Part shown: positions 50,306 to 58,219 of the stretch, piece after piece | Layout: the number at the start of each line of letters is the position of its first letter | How positions within the stretch are numbered: position 1 is the stretch's first letter | From: Streptomyces sp. TSRI0107 | Lineage (GTDB): Bacteria > Actinomycetota > Actinomycetes > Streptomycetales > Streptomycetaceae | Reading direction: 5' to 3' | NCBI RefSeq assembly: GCF_001905845.1 | Contig: NZ_LIVZ01000012.1 | Coordinates: 1 to 64,000 of the forward strand | Length of the DNA: 64,000 nt | Program-made: the position numbers and the translations under genes | Notes under the pieces: generated by a model | Database searches by the model: none | Told to the model about the DNA's origin: nothing | Seen by the model: only the letters and a program-made list of their open reading frames with translations

Positions 50306-51331
50306 TCAGCCCCCGCAGTCGTCGTACAGCGCCGGACGCGAGGCCGGCTCCACGGTCACCCGGCCGCCGCCCGCCAGCGACCGCACGCCCGCCTCGGCGA
50401 CCACGGACGCCATGTACCCGTCCCAGGCGCTCGGCCCCGTGACCCGCCCCCGCCGGGTCGCGTCGACCCATGCCTGCACCTCGCGGTCGTAGGCGTCCGC
50501 GAACCGCACGAGATAGTCCTGCGGCACCTCCTCGCGCGCCTCCCCGCCGGAGGTGACGACCATGGTGTGCTCCTCGCCGATCCGCGCGCTGCCCGCCTCG
50601 CAGACCGCCTCGCAGCGGACCTGGTAGCCGAAGCCGCAGTTGACGAACACCTCCACGTCCACCAGGGCGCCCGCGTCCGTCTCGAACAGCACGAACTGCG
50701 GGTCCTGCAGCCCCCGCGGGGCGAGGTCCGAGGCGCGCGGCCGCAGCACGGTCACGGCCGTCAGCTCCTGCCCCAGCAGCCAGCGGGCCGCGTCGATCTC
50801 GTGCGACACCGAGCTGTCGACCAGCATCGCGCTGGTGAAGTCCGGCGGGGAGGAGACGTTGCGGTGCACGCAGTGCAGCATCAGCGGCCGCCCCAGCCGT
50901 CCGCCGTCCAGCACCGACTTGAGCCGCCGGTACTCGGCGTCGTAGCGCCGCATGAACCCGATCTGCGCCAGCCGCCGCCGGAGCCGCGCCTCCGCCTCGA
51001 CCACCCGGAGCGCCCCCTCGGACTCCGGCACCGTCGGCTTCTCGCACAGCACCGGCAGCCCGCGGGCGAACGCCGCGCGCAGCGCCTCCTCGTGCGCCGG
51101 GCCCGGCGAGGCGATCAGTACGGCGTCCACCCCGGGCGCGTCGAGCGCCGCCTCGGTCTCGGTGTGCGCCGTGGCCCCGTCCAGCCCGGCCACCGCCTCC
51201 TTCGCACGGTCGGAGTCGGGGTCCGCCACCGCGGCGACCCTGGCGCCGCTCACCACCCGGTCGAGCCGCCGTACGTGATCGGCCCCCATGTGTCCCGCGC
51301 CCAGCACCGCCACGCCCAGCAGGTCACCCAC
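50306..51331 (-). CDS. Gfo/Idh/MocA-family NAD(P)-dependent oxidoreductase (inositol-dehydrogenase-like)
   Basis: 341 residues from GTG, with GGGAG seven bases upstream. The N-terminal Rossmann fold reads LGVAVLGAGHMGADHVRRL, then VDAVLIASPGPAHEEALRAA and LPVLCEKPTVPES, whose EKP motif carries the catalytic Lys. The C-terminal sheet domain has RRYDAEYRRLKSVLDGG and SSVSHEIDAARWLLG, with the catalytic Asp/His. The family oxidises inositols or sugars at ring hydroxyls in the cytoplasm. No inositol operon is nearby, so the substrate is open. Confidence 0.85.
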   Translation of the reverse strand: MGDLLGVAVLGAGHMGADHVRRLDRVVSGARVAAVADPDSDRAKEAVAGLDGATAHTETEAALDAPGVDAVLIASPGPAHEEALRAAFARGLPVLCEKPTVPESEGALRVVEAEARLRRRLAQIGFMRRYDAEYRRLKSVLDGGRLGRPLMLHCVHRNVSSPPDFTSAMLVDSSVSHEIDAARWLLGQELTAVTVLRPRASDLAPRGLQDPQFVLFETDAGALVDVEVFVNCGFGYQVRCEAVCEAGSARIGEEHTMVVTSGGEAREEVPQDYLVRFADAYDREVQAWVDATRRGRVTGPSAWDGYMASVVAEAGVRSLAGGGRVTVEPASRPALYDDCGG

Positions 51332-51406
51332 GCCCGTACTCCCTTGTCGCCGACTCTCCCGGCGTAGCGTACGGTCGGGCCGCGGGCCCGGTCAGCGGCG
51401 CAGCCG

Positions 51407-52558
51407 TCAGTAGCGCAGCACCCCGGCGATGCCGCCCGCCTCGCCCAGCGTGCCGTCGGGGACGAAACGCACCTCGGCACCGGTGTCCAGGCACCTCTCC
51501 ACGATCTCGTCGACGATGTCCTCGCGGGCGTCGAGGTCGCCGCTGTCGGCCGGCACCAGATGGGCGCCGTCGTCGCGCACGGTCACCCGGTAGTTCTCCT
51601 CGACGGCGAGCAGCCGGACGCGGGCCTGCATGGCGTTCTGCCACACCTCGTCGACACCGGCCACGAACTCCTTGTGCCCGCGCGCCGTTTCGAGCTCGTC
51701 GGCCACGCTGTCCACGCCGCGCGCCTCCTCGGCCTCGATCAGCGGCCGCACTGCCAGCCAGACCTCGTTCGGGCCGGCGTGCGCCAGGCCCGCGCGCGGG
51801 ACCTGCGTCGCGGCCTTGGTGGCCTCTCCGACATCGGTGAGCAGGGACAGCGCCGCGGGCTCGCCGGTCACGTACAGCGGGCGGGGGCTGCCGCGCAGCA
51901 CCGCGCCCATCGCCCGGTCCGCCTCCCGCAGGAAGTGCCGGGTGCCCTCGTCGCGGTAGGTGCTCGGCATGTCGCCGAGGCGTTCCTGCCGCTCGGGGTC
52001 GAAGTTGGGGTTGGCGCGCAGCAGCGGGAAGCCGCCCGAACGTTCCTCGACGACCCGGTCCGCGCCGCCGCTCCACAGCGTGACGCGGTCCGCCGCGACC
52101 GACAGCACCCAGAAGGGCCGCTCGGCGGCCTGCGCGGAGACCAGGTTGCGGGTCAGGAAGGTGTCCGAGAGCACCACGCGCTCGGGCACGCTCCGTGCCA
52201 CCGACCACACCTGGTGCTCACCCGGCGCGGCGAAGATCACCAAGCCGTCCTCGGCGTGCGTCAGATCGACCTCGGCGAGCGCCTGGTCCAGCTGGGCCTC
52301 GACGTCGACGCGCCGGTCGCGGGGGATGGCGGGATCGTGCTCCAGCTGCCGTTTCGCCTCGGCGACGACATTGCGCAGCCGGACCGGATCCTGGGTCTTC
52401 TCCGGCTCGCGGCGGTGCGTCGGGGTCAGCACGGACACCGCGGGGTAGGGGCGCGGGCGGCGCAGCTCGGCGAGGGTCGTGGGACTGAGTGCGTGCTCCA
52501 TGACAGCACCATAGGACCGATCGGCATCTCGGGCATTCGGGGAGGATTCAACGCTCAT
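51407..52558 (-). CDS. baeRF-family (archaeo-eukaryotic release-factor-like) protein
   Basis: 383 residues if the ATG at 52558 is used. That start overlaps the upstream stop (ATGA) and has GAGGAG six bases before; an ATG at 52501, fitting the usual family start (MEHALSPTTLAELRRPRPYP), lacks a ribosome site. Blocks include AVSVLTPTHRREPEKTQDPVRL, EDGLVIFAAPGEHQVWSV, PFWVLSVAADRVTLWSGG and VDSVADELETARGH, matching group 3 bacterial eRF1-like proteins. These are predicted to rescue or modify ribosomes under stress, but no member of this group is well characterised. It is probably co-translated with the hydrolase before it. Confidence 0.75.
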   Translation of the reverse strand: MSVESSPNARDADRSYGAVMEHALSPTTLAELRRPRPYPAVSVLTPTHRREPEKTQDPVRLRNVVAEAKRQLEHDPAIPRDRRVDVEAQLDQALAEVDLTHAEDGLVIFAAPGEHQVWSVARSVPERVVLSDTFLTRNLVSAQAAERPFWVLSVAADRVTLWSGGADRVVEERSGGFPLLRANPNFDPERQERLGDMPSTYRDEGTRHFLREADRAMGAVLRGSPRPLYVTGEPAALSLLTDVGEATKAATQVPRAGLAHAGPNEVWLAVRPLIEAEEARGVDSVADELETARGHKEFVAGVDEVWQNAMQARVRLLAVEENYRVTVRDDGAHLVPADSGDLDAREDIVDEIVERCLDTGAEVRFVPDGTLGEAGGIAGVLRY

Positions 52559-54225
52559 TGCCGCTCCTCAGCGCCGCACGAACTCCCGTTCGCGGGCAGC
52601 GAGCCGTACCGCAGGAAGTCGTCGACCTTGCGGTGCACGCACTTCGACGAGCCGTACCCGGTGTGCCCGTCGGCCCTGTTGTCGAGGACGACGGCCGACG
52701 AGCCGAGCCGTTCCGCGGTCTCCACGGTCCAGCGGTACGGCGTCGCCGGGTCGCCCCGGGTGCCCACCAGCAGCAGCTTCGGGGTGTCGACGTCCTTCAC
52801 CTCGTCGCGGATGTAATCGGTGCCCCGGGGGCGGCCGTAGCACAGCAGCACCTCGGTGAGCCGGTACCGGCCGAAGACCGGCGAGGCCTGCTCGTACGCG
52901 GCGCGCAGCCGGCCGAGGTCACGGGTGACCTGGTCGGCCGTGGGGCGATCGGGATCGTCCGCGCAGTTGATCGCCATCAGCGCCGCGGCGAGGTTGTCGA
53001 GGGGGATGTCCTCCTCGTCGGTCAGGCCCCCGTCGGTCTCCGGTCCGGTCTCCCGCGGGCGTTCGGCGTCCGGGCGCTCCCCGGCACCCGGGATGCCCGG
53101 GATGCCCGGTACACCTGGCACACCCGGGACGCCCGGCACACCCGGGACGCCCGGCACCGAGTAGCCGCCCGTCACGAACGCCTCGATGCGGCGGGTGTCG
53201 CCGTCCTCGACCAGCGAGGCCAGCGCCCGCTCCAGCATGGGCCACAACTCCCGGCTGTAGAGCGCCTGTCCGATGGCGCCCACCAGGTCCTGGCCGGTGA
53301 ACTCGTAGCCGAAGTCGGTCGGCAGCGGATCCTGGTCCAGCGAGCGGACCAGCCGCAGCACCTCCTCCCGCGCGGTGCGCGCGTCCTGCCCGAACGGGCA
53401 GGCGATGTCCTCGACACACCAGTCCAGGAAGTCCTCCAGGGCCGTCTGCTGGCCCCGGGCCCCCGCGATCCCCTGCTCGGTGAGGGGTGCCGTGAGGGTG
53501 TCCACGCCGTCCAGGGCGAGCCGGCCCACCCGGTCCGGGAACTGTGCCGCGTACACCGCGCCGAGCCGCGTCCCGTAGGAGAAGCCGAGGTAGTTGAGCT
53601 TCTTGTCGCCCAGCGCCTGCCGGATGACGTCCAGGTCGCGGGAGGCGTTCACGGTGCCGATGTGCGGCAGGACCGGCCCCGAGTGCTCCGCGCAGGCGTC
53701 GGCCGCCCGCTTCAGCCGGCTCAGCATGTCCCGGGGATCGCGCAGTACGTCGTCGGTGTCGTCGCCGGCCGTCGCGTACGAGCCGCCGCAGCTGACGGGG
53801 GAGGACCGGCCGACGCCGCGCGGGTCGAAGCTCACCACGTCGTAGGTGTCGGTGAGGTCCATGAACTCCTTGCCGCTGTGGGCCAGTTCGGTGACGCCCG
53901 CGCCGCCGGGACCGCCGAAGTTCAGCACCACCGAGCCGCGTCTGTCGCCGCTGGCCCGGTAGCGGGCCAGCGCCAGGTCGAGGGTTTTGGCCTCGGGCCG
54001 CGCGTAGTCGAGGGGGACCGTGACCTTGCCGCACTGCAGGTCCTGCGGCATCTGCAGGCCCTCGCACGGGCCCCACGCGACCTTCTGGTCGTAGAAGCGG
54101 GACAGATCGGGCCGGCCGTCGTCCGCCGCCGCGGCCGGAAGACCCGCGCACAGCAACGACACGGAGACGGCCCCCATGAGTGCGCGGCGCCGCAGTGCGG
54201 GCCACGTCGACGGCTTTGCCGGCAT
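52555..54225 (-). CDS. Secreted tripeptidyl-aminopeptidase-type alpha/beta hydrolase with a V-P-G repeat insert
   Basis: 556 residues; ATG with GGAGG six bases upstream. Signal peptide (RRRALMGAVSVSLLCAGLPAAAA). The catalytic domain has VVLNFGGPGGAGVTEL, VVSFDPRGVGRSSPVSC and LGFSYGTRLGAVYAAQFPDRV, with the nucleophile Ser in GFSYG; the acid and His are in the C-terminal part (VGTRGDPATPYRW, DNRADGHTGYG), as in SlpD/SlpE and Tap of Streptomyces. An insert in the lid region carries eight tandem V/I-P-G triplets and an acidic Pro/Glu stretch. It likely trims N-terminal tripeptides outside the cell. Confidence 0.85.
   Translation of the reverse strand: MPAKPSTWPALRRRALMGAVSVSLLCAGLPAAAADDGRPDLSRFYDQKVAWGPCEGLQMPQDLQCGKVTVPLDYARPEAKTLDLALARYRASGDRRGSVVLNFGGPGGAGVTELAHSGKEFMDLTDTYDVVSFDPRGVGRSSPVSCGGSYATAGDDTDDVLRDPRDMLSRLKRAADACAEHSGPVLPHIGTVNASRDLDVIRQALGDKKLNYLGFSYGTRLGAVYAAQFPDRVGRLALDGVDTLTAPLTEQGIAGARGQQTALEDFLDWCVEDIACPFGQDARTAREEVLRLVRSLDQDPLPTDFGYEFTGQDLVGAIGQALYSRELWPMLERALASLVEDGDTRRIEAFVTGGYSVPGVPGVPGVPGVPGVPGIPGIPGAGERPDAERPRETGPETDGGLTDEEDIPLDNLAAALMAINCADDPDRPTADQVTRDLGRLRAAYEQASPVFGRYRLTEVLLCYGRPRGTDYIRDEVKDVDTPKLLLVGTRGDPATPYRWTVETAERLGSSAVVLDNRADGHTGYGSSKCVHRKVDDFLRYGSLPANGSSCGAEERQ
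53086..53157 (-). repeat. 9-bp minisatellite coding for eight V/I-P-G triplets
   Basis: 72 bases within the hydrolase gene: six V-P-G then two I-P-G codon triplets on the minus strand. Part of the array is a perfect 18-bp duplication (gtgccgggcgtcccgggt, twice). Copy number can change by slippage without shifting the frame. The peptide resembles an elastin-like flexible linker. Confidence 0.9.
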
Positions 54226-54523
54226 CGATGCCTCCACGGGCGCCAGGCCGCGGACCGGTGACCAGCACCCTCGCTCACGATAGGCGGCTGCCGGAAGGGC
54301 CGCCTCCGGGCGGGCGCGGGCGGCCGGGAGGGAGTACCCTTCGCCCGCTCTCACTTCCGGCGCGGACGTCCTGTCGCCAGTTCGACCGCGGACCCACTCG
54401 ATGGGGTGAACGGGGGACAAGCCATAACCCGGACGGGTCGCCCGCGTTTTATCCGTTGCGGGTGAGCACCCGCTGATCCGGTGCGGGCGAGGGCCCGTGA
54501 CCATGTCTGGAAGGCAGAGACCC

Positions 54524-55228
54524 ATGAGACGGGCTACCCGTAACGGTGTGTTCGCCGTCGCCGCCGCGTCCGGCGCGATGGCACTGACGTTGCCGGCGCA
54601 CGCCGACTCCGAGGCCGACGGCGGCGCGGCCGGCTCGCCCGGGGTGATCTCCGGGAACACCATCCAGCTCCCGGTGCACGTACCGGTCAACGCGTGCGGG
54701 AACACGGTGAACGTGGTGGGGCTCCTCAACCCCGCCGTCGGCAACGGCTGCGCCAACAAGGGCGGCGGCACCTCGGAGGAGGCCTCCAGCGTCTCCGGCG
54801 GCGGGGCGCACGCGGAAGGCGCCGCGACGGACTCGCCCGGGGTGATCTCCGGCAACGGAGTGCAGCTCCCCGTCGATCTGCCGGTCAACGTCAGCGGCAA
54901 CTCCGTGAACGTGGTCGGCGTCGGCAACCCGGTCACCGGCAACGAGTCCGTGAACACCCCGGGCGAGGAGCCGGAGGCGCCCGGCAAGCCGAAGCCGCCC
55001 GTCACTCCCGAAGAGCCCACCGAGCCGCGCCCCGAGCCCGAGTCGCCGCCCACGGGCGAGACCACCCCCGTCCCCAGGCCCGCCCCGCACGCGCCGGAGC
55101 AGCCCACGACGCCTGCCCTCGCCGTGACGGGCAGCGATGCGATGCTGCCCGCGGCCGTCGGCGCGACGGCCCTCGTCCTCGGCGGCGCCGCGCTCTACCG
55201 CAGGGCCAGGCCGGGAAACGCCCGCTGA
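54524..55228 (+). CDS. Long chaplin with LAVTG sorting signal
   Basis: 234 residues from an ATG with GGAAGG about nine bases upstream; an in-frame GTG at 54497 is less likely. Signal peptide (ending PAHAD), chaplin domain 1 (GVISGNTIQLPVHVPVNACG... with Cys in NACGN and NGCAN), spacer, chaplin domain 2 (GVISGNGVQLPVDLPVNVSG), a Pro/Glu-rich wall-spanning spacer, then LAVTG, a hydrophobic helix and basic tail. This is the ChpA/B/C layout, anchored by sortase, which helps aerial hyphae break surface tension. Domain 2 has Ser and Glu where Cys are expected, so it cannot form the usual disulfide. Confidence 0.9.
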   Translation: MRRATRNGVFAVAAASGAMALTLPAHADSEADGGAAGSPGVISGNTIQLPVHVPVNACGNTVNVVGLLNPAVGNGCANKGGGTSEEASSVSGGGAHAEGAATDSPGVISGNGVQLPVDLPVNVSGNSVNVVGVGNPVTGNESVNTPGEEPEAPGKPKPPVTPEEPTEPRPEPESPPTGETTPVPRPAPHAPEQPTTPALAVTGSDAMLPAAVGATALVLGGAALYRRARPGNAR

Positions 55229-55244
55229 CCGCACCCCCACCGAC

Positions 55245-55281
55245 GGAAGGCCCCGCCGGCAGCCGCCGGGCAGGGCCTTCC
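55245..55281. terminator. Hairpin terminator after the chaplin gene
   Basis: Outer arms ggaaggccc (55245-55253) and gggccttcc (55273-55281) enclose an inner ccggc/gccgg stem, together a strong hairpin 16 bases after the chaplin stop. Confidence 0.65.
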
Positions 55282-55590
55282 TCCGTTCCACCGCTCCTGC
55301 GTGGACGCCGGACGGACGTGCCGGGCGGAGCCGCGGGCGGGGGCGCCGCATGCGCTGGGTGCGGCGCCCCCGCCCGGTCGTGGGGTCGACCGGCAGCAAG
55401 GGAATCGCCGCGTCGGGACGGTCCCAGTCGCTGTACGTCGAAGCCGTACGTTTACGGCGTATATGTGCGACTCTGCGCCAGTGGTTCCCTTGCGTCAAGG
55501 GATGCCCAGGGCCTCAGGGTCATGTGGTGCCGCCGCGTCCTCGCGCCGCCGGGCGGGCTGGACGCGCTGCTCGACCGCCTCGGCTGAGGA
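55282..55590. other. 309-bp stretch with no clear gene
   Basis: This is GC-rich spacer between the chaplin terminator and the end of the convergent deaminase gene. A short tail reading RVLAPPGGLDALLDRLG before a stop at 55585-55587 has some coding character on the plus strand but no start, and may be a relic. A locally AT-richer patch lies near 55430-55470. Confidence 0.4.
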
Positions 55591-56070
55591 TCAGCGGCCG
55601 TGGAAACGGTGATGCAACCGCCGTACCGCGTCCGCCAGTTCGGGCACCGGGCCGTCGACTGTCACCCCGGGCGCCACCTCCTGAACGGGCAGCGCCCGCA
55701 CCGGCGCCCCGGGCACCCCCAGCTCCGCCAGCCACTCGGTCAGCTGTGCGGAGGAGGCCACGTACACGATCCGTCCCAGACCCACCCAGGCGTGCGCGGC
55801 CGCGCACATCGGGCAGTGTTCGCCGGAGGTGTACACCGTCGCCGCCGCCCGCTCCTCGGGCGACAGCCTGGCCGCCGACCAGCGGGCCAGTTCGAACTCC
55901 GGATGCCGGGTGCGGTCGCCGGACGCCACCCGGTTGTGGTCCTCGGCGAGCACCGTGCCGTCCGCGCCGACCAGCACCGACCCGAAGGGCTCGTCCCCGG
56001 CCTCCAGCGCCGCCTCCGCCAGCTCCACACAGCGCCGCAGATACGGCAGTTCGGTGTCCTTCACGGCCAT
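55591..56070 (-). CDS. Nucleoside/guanine deaminase-type zinc enzyme
   Basis: 159 residues. The cytidine-deaminase-like fold shows PFGSVLVGADGTVLAEDHNRV, a zinc motif RHPEFELARW in place of the usual HAE, and YTSGEHCPMCAAAHAWVGLGRIVYV with the two zinc Cys (the standard text is EPCPMC). Catalytic His and Glu are retained. Such enzymes deaminate guanine or other purines in the cytoplasm; tRNA adenosine deaminase is less likely because of the C-terminal part. It is not evidently in an operon. Confidence 0.8.
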   Translation of the reverse strand: MAVKDTELPYLRRCVELAEAALEAGDEPFGSVLVGADGTVLAEDHNRVASGDRTRHPEFELARWSAARLSPEERAAATVYTSGEHCPMCAAAHAWVGLGRIVYVASSAQLTEWLAELGVPGAPVRALPVQEVAPGVTVDGPVPELADAVRRLHHRFHGR

Positions 56071-56158
56071 GGTGTACGAGTCTCCTCCGCGACGCGAACG
56101 TGACGTGATCTTGCCAGCCTACGCGCGGCCGGCCCGCGTCAGCGCCCGTCGGGGCCCG

Positions 56159-56422
56159 TCAGCGCCCCACCTTCGACCGGTCGAGGGCGGCCACACCCAG
56201 CGCGGCCAGGGCGATCTGGATGAGCCATTCCACCCAGTCGACGCCGTCGGTGTCACCCACGCCCAGCGCGGCGGCGAGCGCCGAGCCGATCAGCGCGGCC
56301 ACGATGCCGACCAGGATGGTCCACAGGATCCCGATCCGCTGCCGGCCGGGCACGACGAGCCGGCCCAGCACGCCGATGACGATGCCGATGACGAGGGCAC
56401 TGATGATGCCCGATATCTCCAT
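56159..56422 (-). CDS. GlsB/YeaQ/YmgE-family membrane protein
   Basis: 87 residues with three hydrophobic helices: ISALVIGIVIGVLGRLVVPG, ILWTILVGIVAALIGSALAAAL and WLIQIALAALGVAAL. The first helix ending GRLVVPGRQ is the transglycosylase-associated / GlsB signature. An AAGGAG lies six bases before the ATG. Members are induced by stress and by entry into stationary phase; the exact job is unknown. It is preceded by the SPW gene on the same strand, but a hairpin separates them. Confidence 0.85.
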   Translation of the reverse strand: MEISGIISALVIGIVIGVLGRLVVPGRQRIGILWTILVGIVAALIGSALAAALGVGDTDGVDWVEWLIQIALAALGVAALDRSKVGR

Positions 56423-56542
56423 GTCCGCTCCTTCGAGTCCTTCGATTGCCGGGGTCTTGTGAAGGGTCGCCCGCTGGAGTGCGGGTGCCCGCCAGGTCGC
56501 GGACCACTCCGGGGGCAAAGCGGGTGAAGGGGCGAAAACGGT

Positions 56543-56573
56543 GGTGAGGCCGGTCCGAACGACCGGCCTCACC
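56543..56573. terminator. Hairpin terminator
   Basis: Perfect 13-bp arms ggtgaggccggtc (56543-56555) and gaccggcctcacc (56561-56573) with a 5-base loop, 31 bases past the stop of the SPW-repeat gene on the minus strand. Confidence 0.8.
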
Positions 56574-56603
56574 GCTCCTCGCGCCGCCTCCTCCGGCGGC
56601 GGT

Positions 56604-57044
56604 TCACGGCCTGGGGGCGCTCTTCATCGCCGTACCGGCGCAGACCATGCCCAGGATCAGGGCCAGCGCGCCGATGATGATGTTGTTCCACACGACACCC
56701 GCGTCCGGGCTGCTGCCCACGATCCACGGCGAGATGATCATCCACACGCCCAGCGCGCAGCACGCCCAGCTCAGGCCGTACATGCGTTCGGGGGCCCGGG
56801 TGAAGCCGAGGCCCAGTACGCAGATCGCGAGCCCGATGATCAGGTTGTGCGGCATCAGGGAGGGCTGGCTGGTCGAGTAGTGGAGTATCCAGGGGGATAC
56901 GGCGCAGTACAGGCCGAGCAGGAACACCGGCCCGTCCACGAGCGCCACATCGCGACCGCCGAGCATGCGGGCGTACCGATCCCGCATCTCGTGCACATCG
57001 GGGTGGCCGGTCATGTCACCTCGGGTGGGGGAAACGTTGGCCAT
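56604..57044 (-). CDS. SPW-repeat membrane protein
   Basis: 146 residues, four membrane helices in two similar halves. Each half carries the Ser-Pro-Trp motif (LLGLYCAVSPWILHY and LGVWMIISPWIVGS), which names the SPW family, and is followed by an Asn-containing helix (NLIIGLAICVLGLG, NNIIIGALALILGM). The N-terminal ~45 residues are soluble and charged (DVHEMRDRYARMLGG). The family is small and of unknown function, sometimes near stress genes. AAGGAGA lies eight or so bases before the ATG. Confidence 0.85.
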   Translation of the reverse strand: MANVSPTRGDMTGHPDVHEMRDRYARMLGGRDVALVDGPVFLLGLYCAVSPWILHYSTSQPSLMPHNLIIGLAICVLGLGFTRAPERMYGLSWACCALGVWMIISPWIVGSSPDAGVVWNNIIIGALALILGMVCAGTAMKSAPRP

Positions 57045-57094
57045 GACTCGTCTCCTTTGACTGGCAGGCCTGACCGCGTCTGGTGTGGTATGCC

Positions 57095-57126
57095 ATAAGC
57101 GCGGTGTAAGTTCATAATGCGCTTAT
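57095..57126. promoter_or_regulatory. 8-bp inverted repeat in an AT-rich intergenic region
   Basis: ataagcgc (57095-57102) and gcgcttat (57119-57126) are perfect complements 16 bases apart, lying between the end of the acyl-CoA dehydrogenase gene, whose stop it overlaps, and the start of the SPW gene on the minus strand. It may be an operator or part of a terminator; no T-run follows. Confidence 0.4.
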
Positions 57127-58178
57127 TTCGTCTTTATGTGTAGCGCCGCCAAGTGTGCCTCGCGCACCGGCGCCGTCTGCCCCTGGACCAGCAGGAACAT
57201 CCCCTCGCGGGCCAGCCGCTGGGCCGGGCTGTCCAGGCTCATGGCCCGGCCGCCCCCGGCCACCACCGCGGCGGTCGTGGCAGCCCGCAGCAGGTCGTAC
57301 GCCCGGGTCCGCAGCGCCAGCCGTTCCTCGACGTGCTCGTGCGGCACCGGATGGTCGGCGAGGGCGTACGCCCGTCGGCGCACCTCGTCGAGCCGGGCGC
57401 GCAGCGCGTCCGCCGTCTCCCGGGCGCCGCCCGCGTCGTCCAGCAACCGCAGGGCCGCGTACGCCACCCCGAAGACGGCCGGGGAGGTGTTCGCGCTGCG
57501 CGGGATGTCCGTCGCGGCGAACCGCTCCCGAGGCGTGTGCAGCACGACCGACTCGCCGGGCACCCGCAGTCCGTCCAGGTCCAGGGACACCGTCCGGGCG
57601 GCGGTCAGCGCCGCGAGCCGCATCGGCGGCGAGGCGCGCAGCCCCGGCTGCTCCCGTGCGCCGGTGAACGCGAACACCACCTCGGCCGTCTCCGTCACAC
57701 CCGCCAGCAGCATCACGTCGTTCAGTCCCCAGCCGGTGTACCAGGGCACCCTGCCGTCGAACCGCCAGCCGCCCCGCTCGGCCGTCGCCCGCACCGGGAC
57801 CCGGGGAAAGGCCCGCACATGGGCGTACGCGATGCCCGCCAGCAGTTCACCGGTCGCCAGCGGGCGCAGCAGCCGCTCCCGCACGGGAAGTTCGGTGCGG
57901 GCGAGGAGCCGGACCGGCGTGTGGTGCTGCGTCTGCACGAACCACGTCGAGCCGCACGCCCCGGCCAGGATCTCCTGGATCTCCCGGGCGACCGCGTCCG
58001 GGGCGCCCGCGCCGCCGTACTCCTCCGGCGCGCTCACCCCGAGCAGCCCGGACTCCCGGACCGCGGCCAGATGACTCGCGGGCACGCCCTCCTGGTCCAC
58101 GCGTTCGGCCTGCGGGGCGAGGAGGTCCCGCGCGAGCCGGTGGGCACGGGCGACGAGCGGATGCGGTGTGGTGGTCAT
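57123..58178 (-). CDS. Acyl-CoA dehydrogenase family protein
   Basis: 351 residues, slightly shorter than standard ACADs (380-400). The helical N-domain has SHLAAVRESGLLGVSAPEEYGGAGAPDAVA; the middle has STWFVQTQHHTPVRLLAR, then GIAYAHVRAFPRVPVRATAERGGWRFDGRVPWYTGWG, and a C-terminal helical bundle. The substrate-binding and FAD regions are divergent, and no obvious catalytic Glu was identified, so it may be one of the hydroxylase- or flavin-monooxygenase-like members. No clear ribosome-binding site stands before the ATG. It is separate from the catabolic genes at 22-40 kb. Confidence 0.75.
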   Translation of the reverse strand: MTTTPHPLVARAHRLARDLLAPQAERVDQEGVPASHLAAVRESGLLGVSAPEEYGGAGAPDAVAREIQEILAGACGSTWFVQTQHHTPVRLLARTELPVRERLLRPLATGELLAGIAYAHVRAFPRVPVRATAERGGWRFDGRVPWYTGWGLNDVMLLAGVTETAEVVFAFTGAREQPGLRASPPMRLAALTAARTVSLDLDGLRVPGESVVLHTPRERFAATDIPRSANTSPAVFGVAYAALRLLDDAGGARETADALRARLDEVRRRAYALADHPVPHEHVEERLALRTRAYDLLRAATTAAVVAGGGRAMSLDSPAQRLAREGMFLLVQGQTAPVREAHLAALHIKTK

Positions 58179-58219
58179 GACGCCATTGTCGTGGCGCTCG
58201 GACACCACGGGGCGGACCG

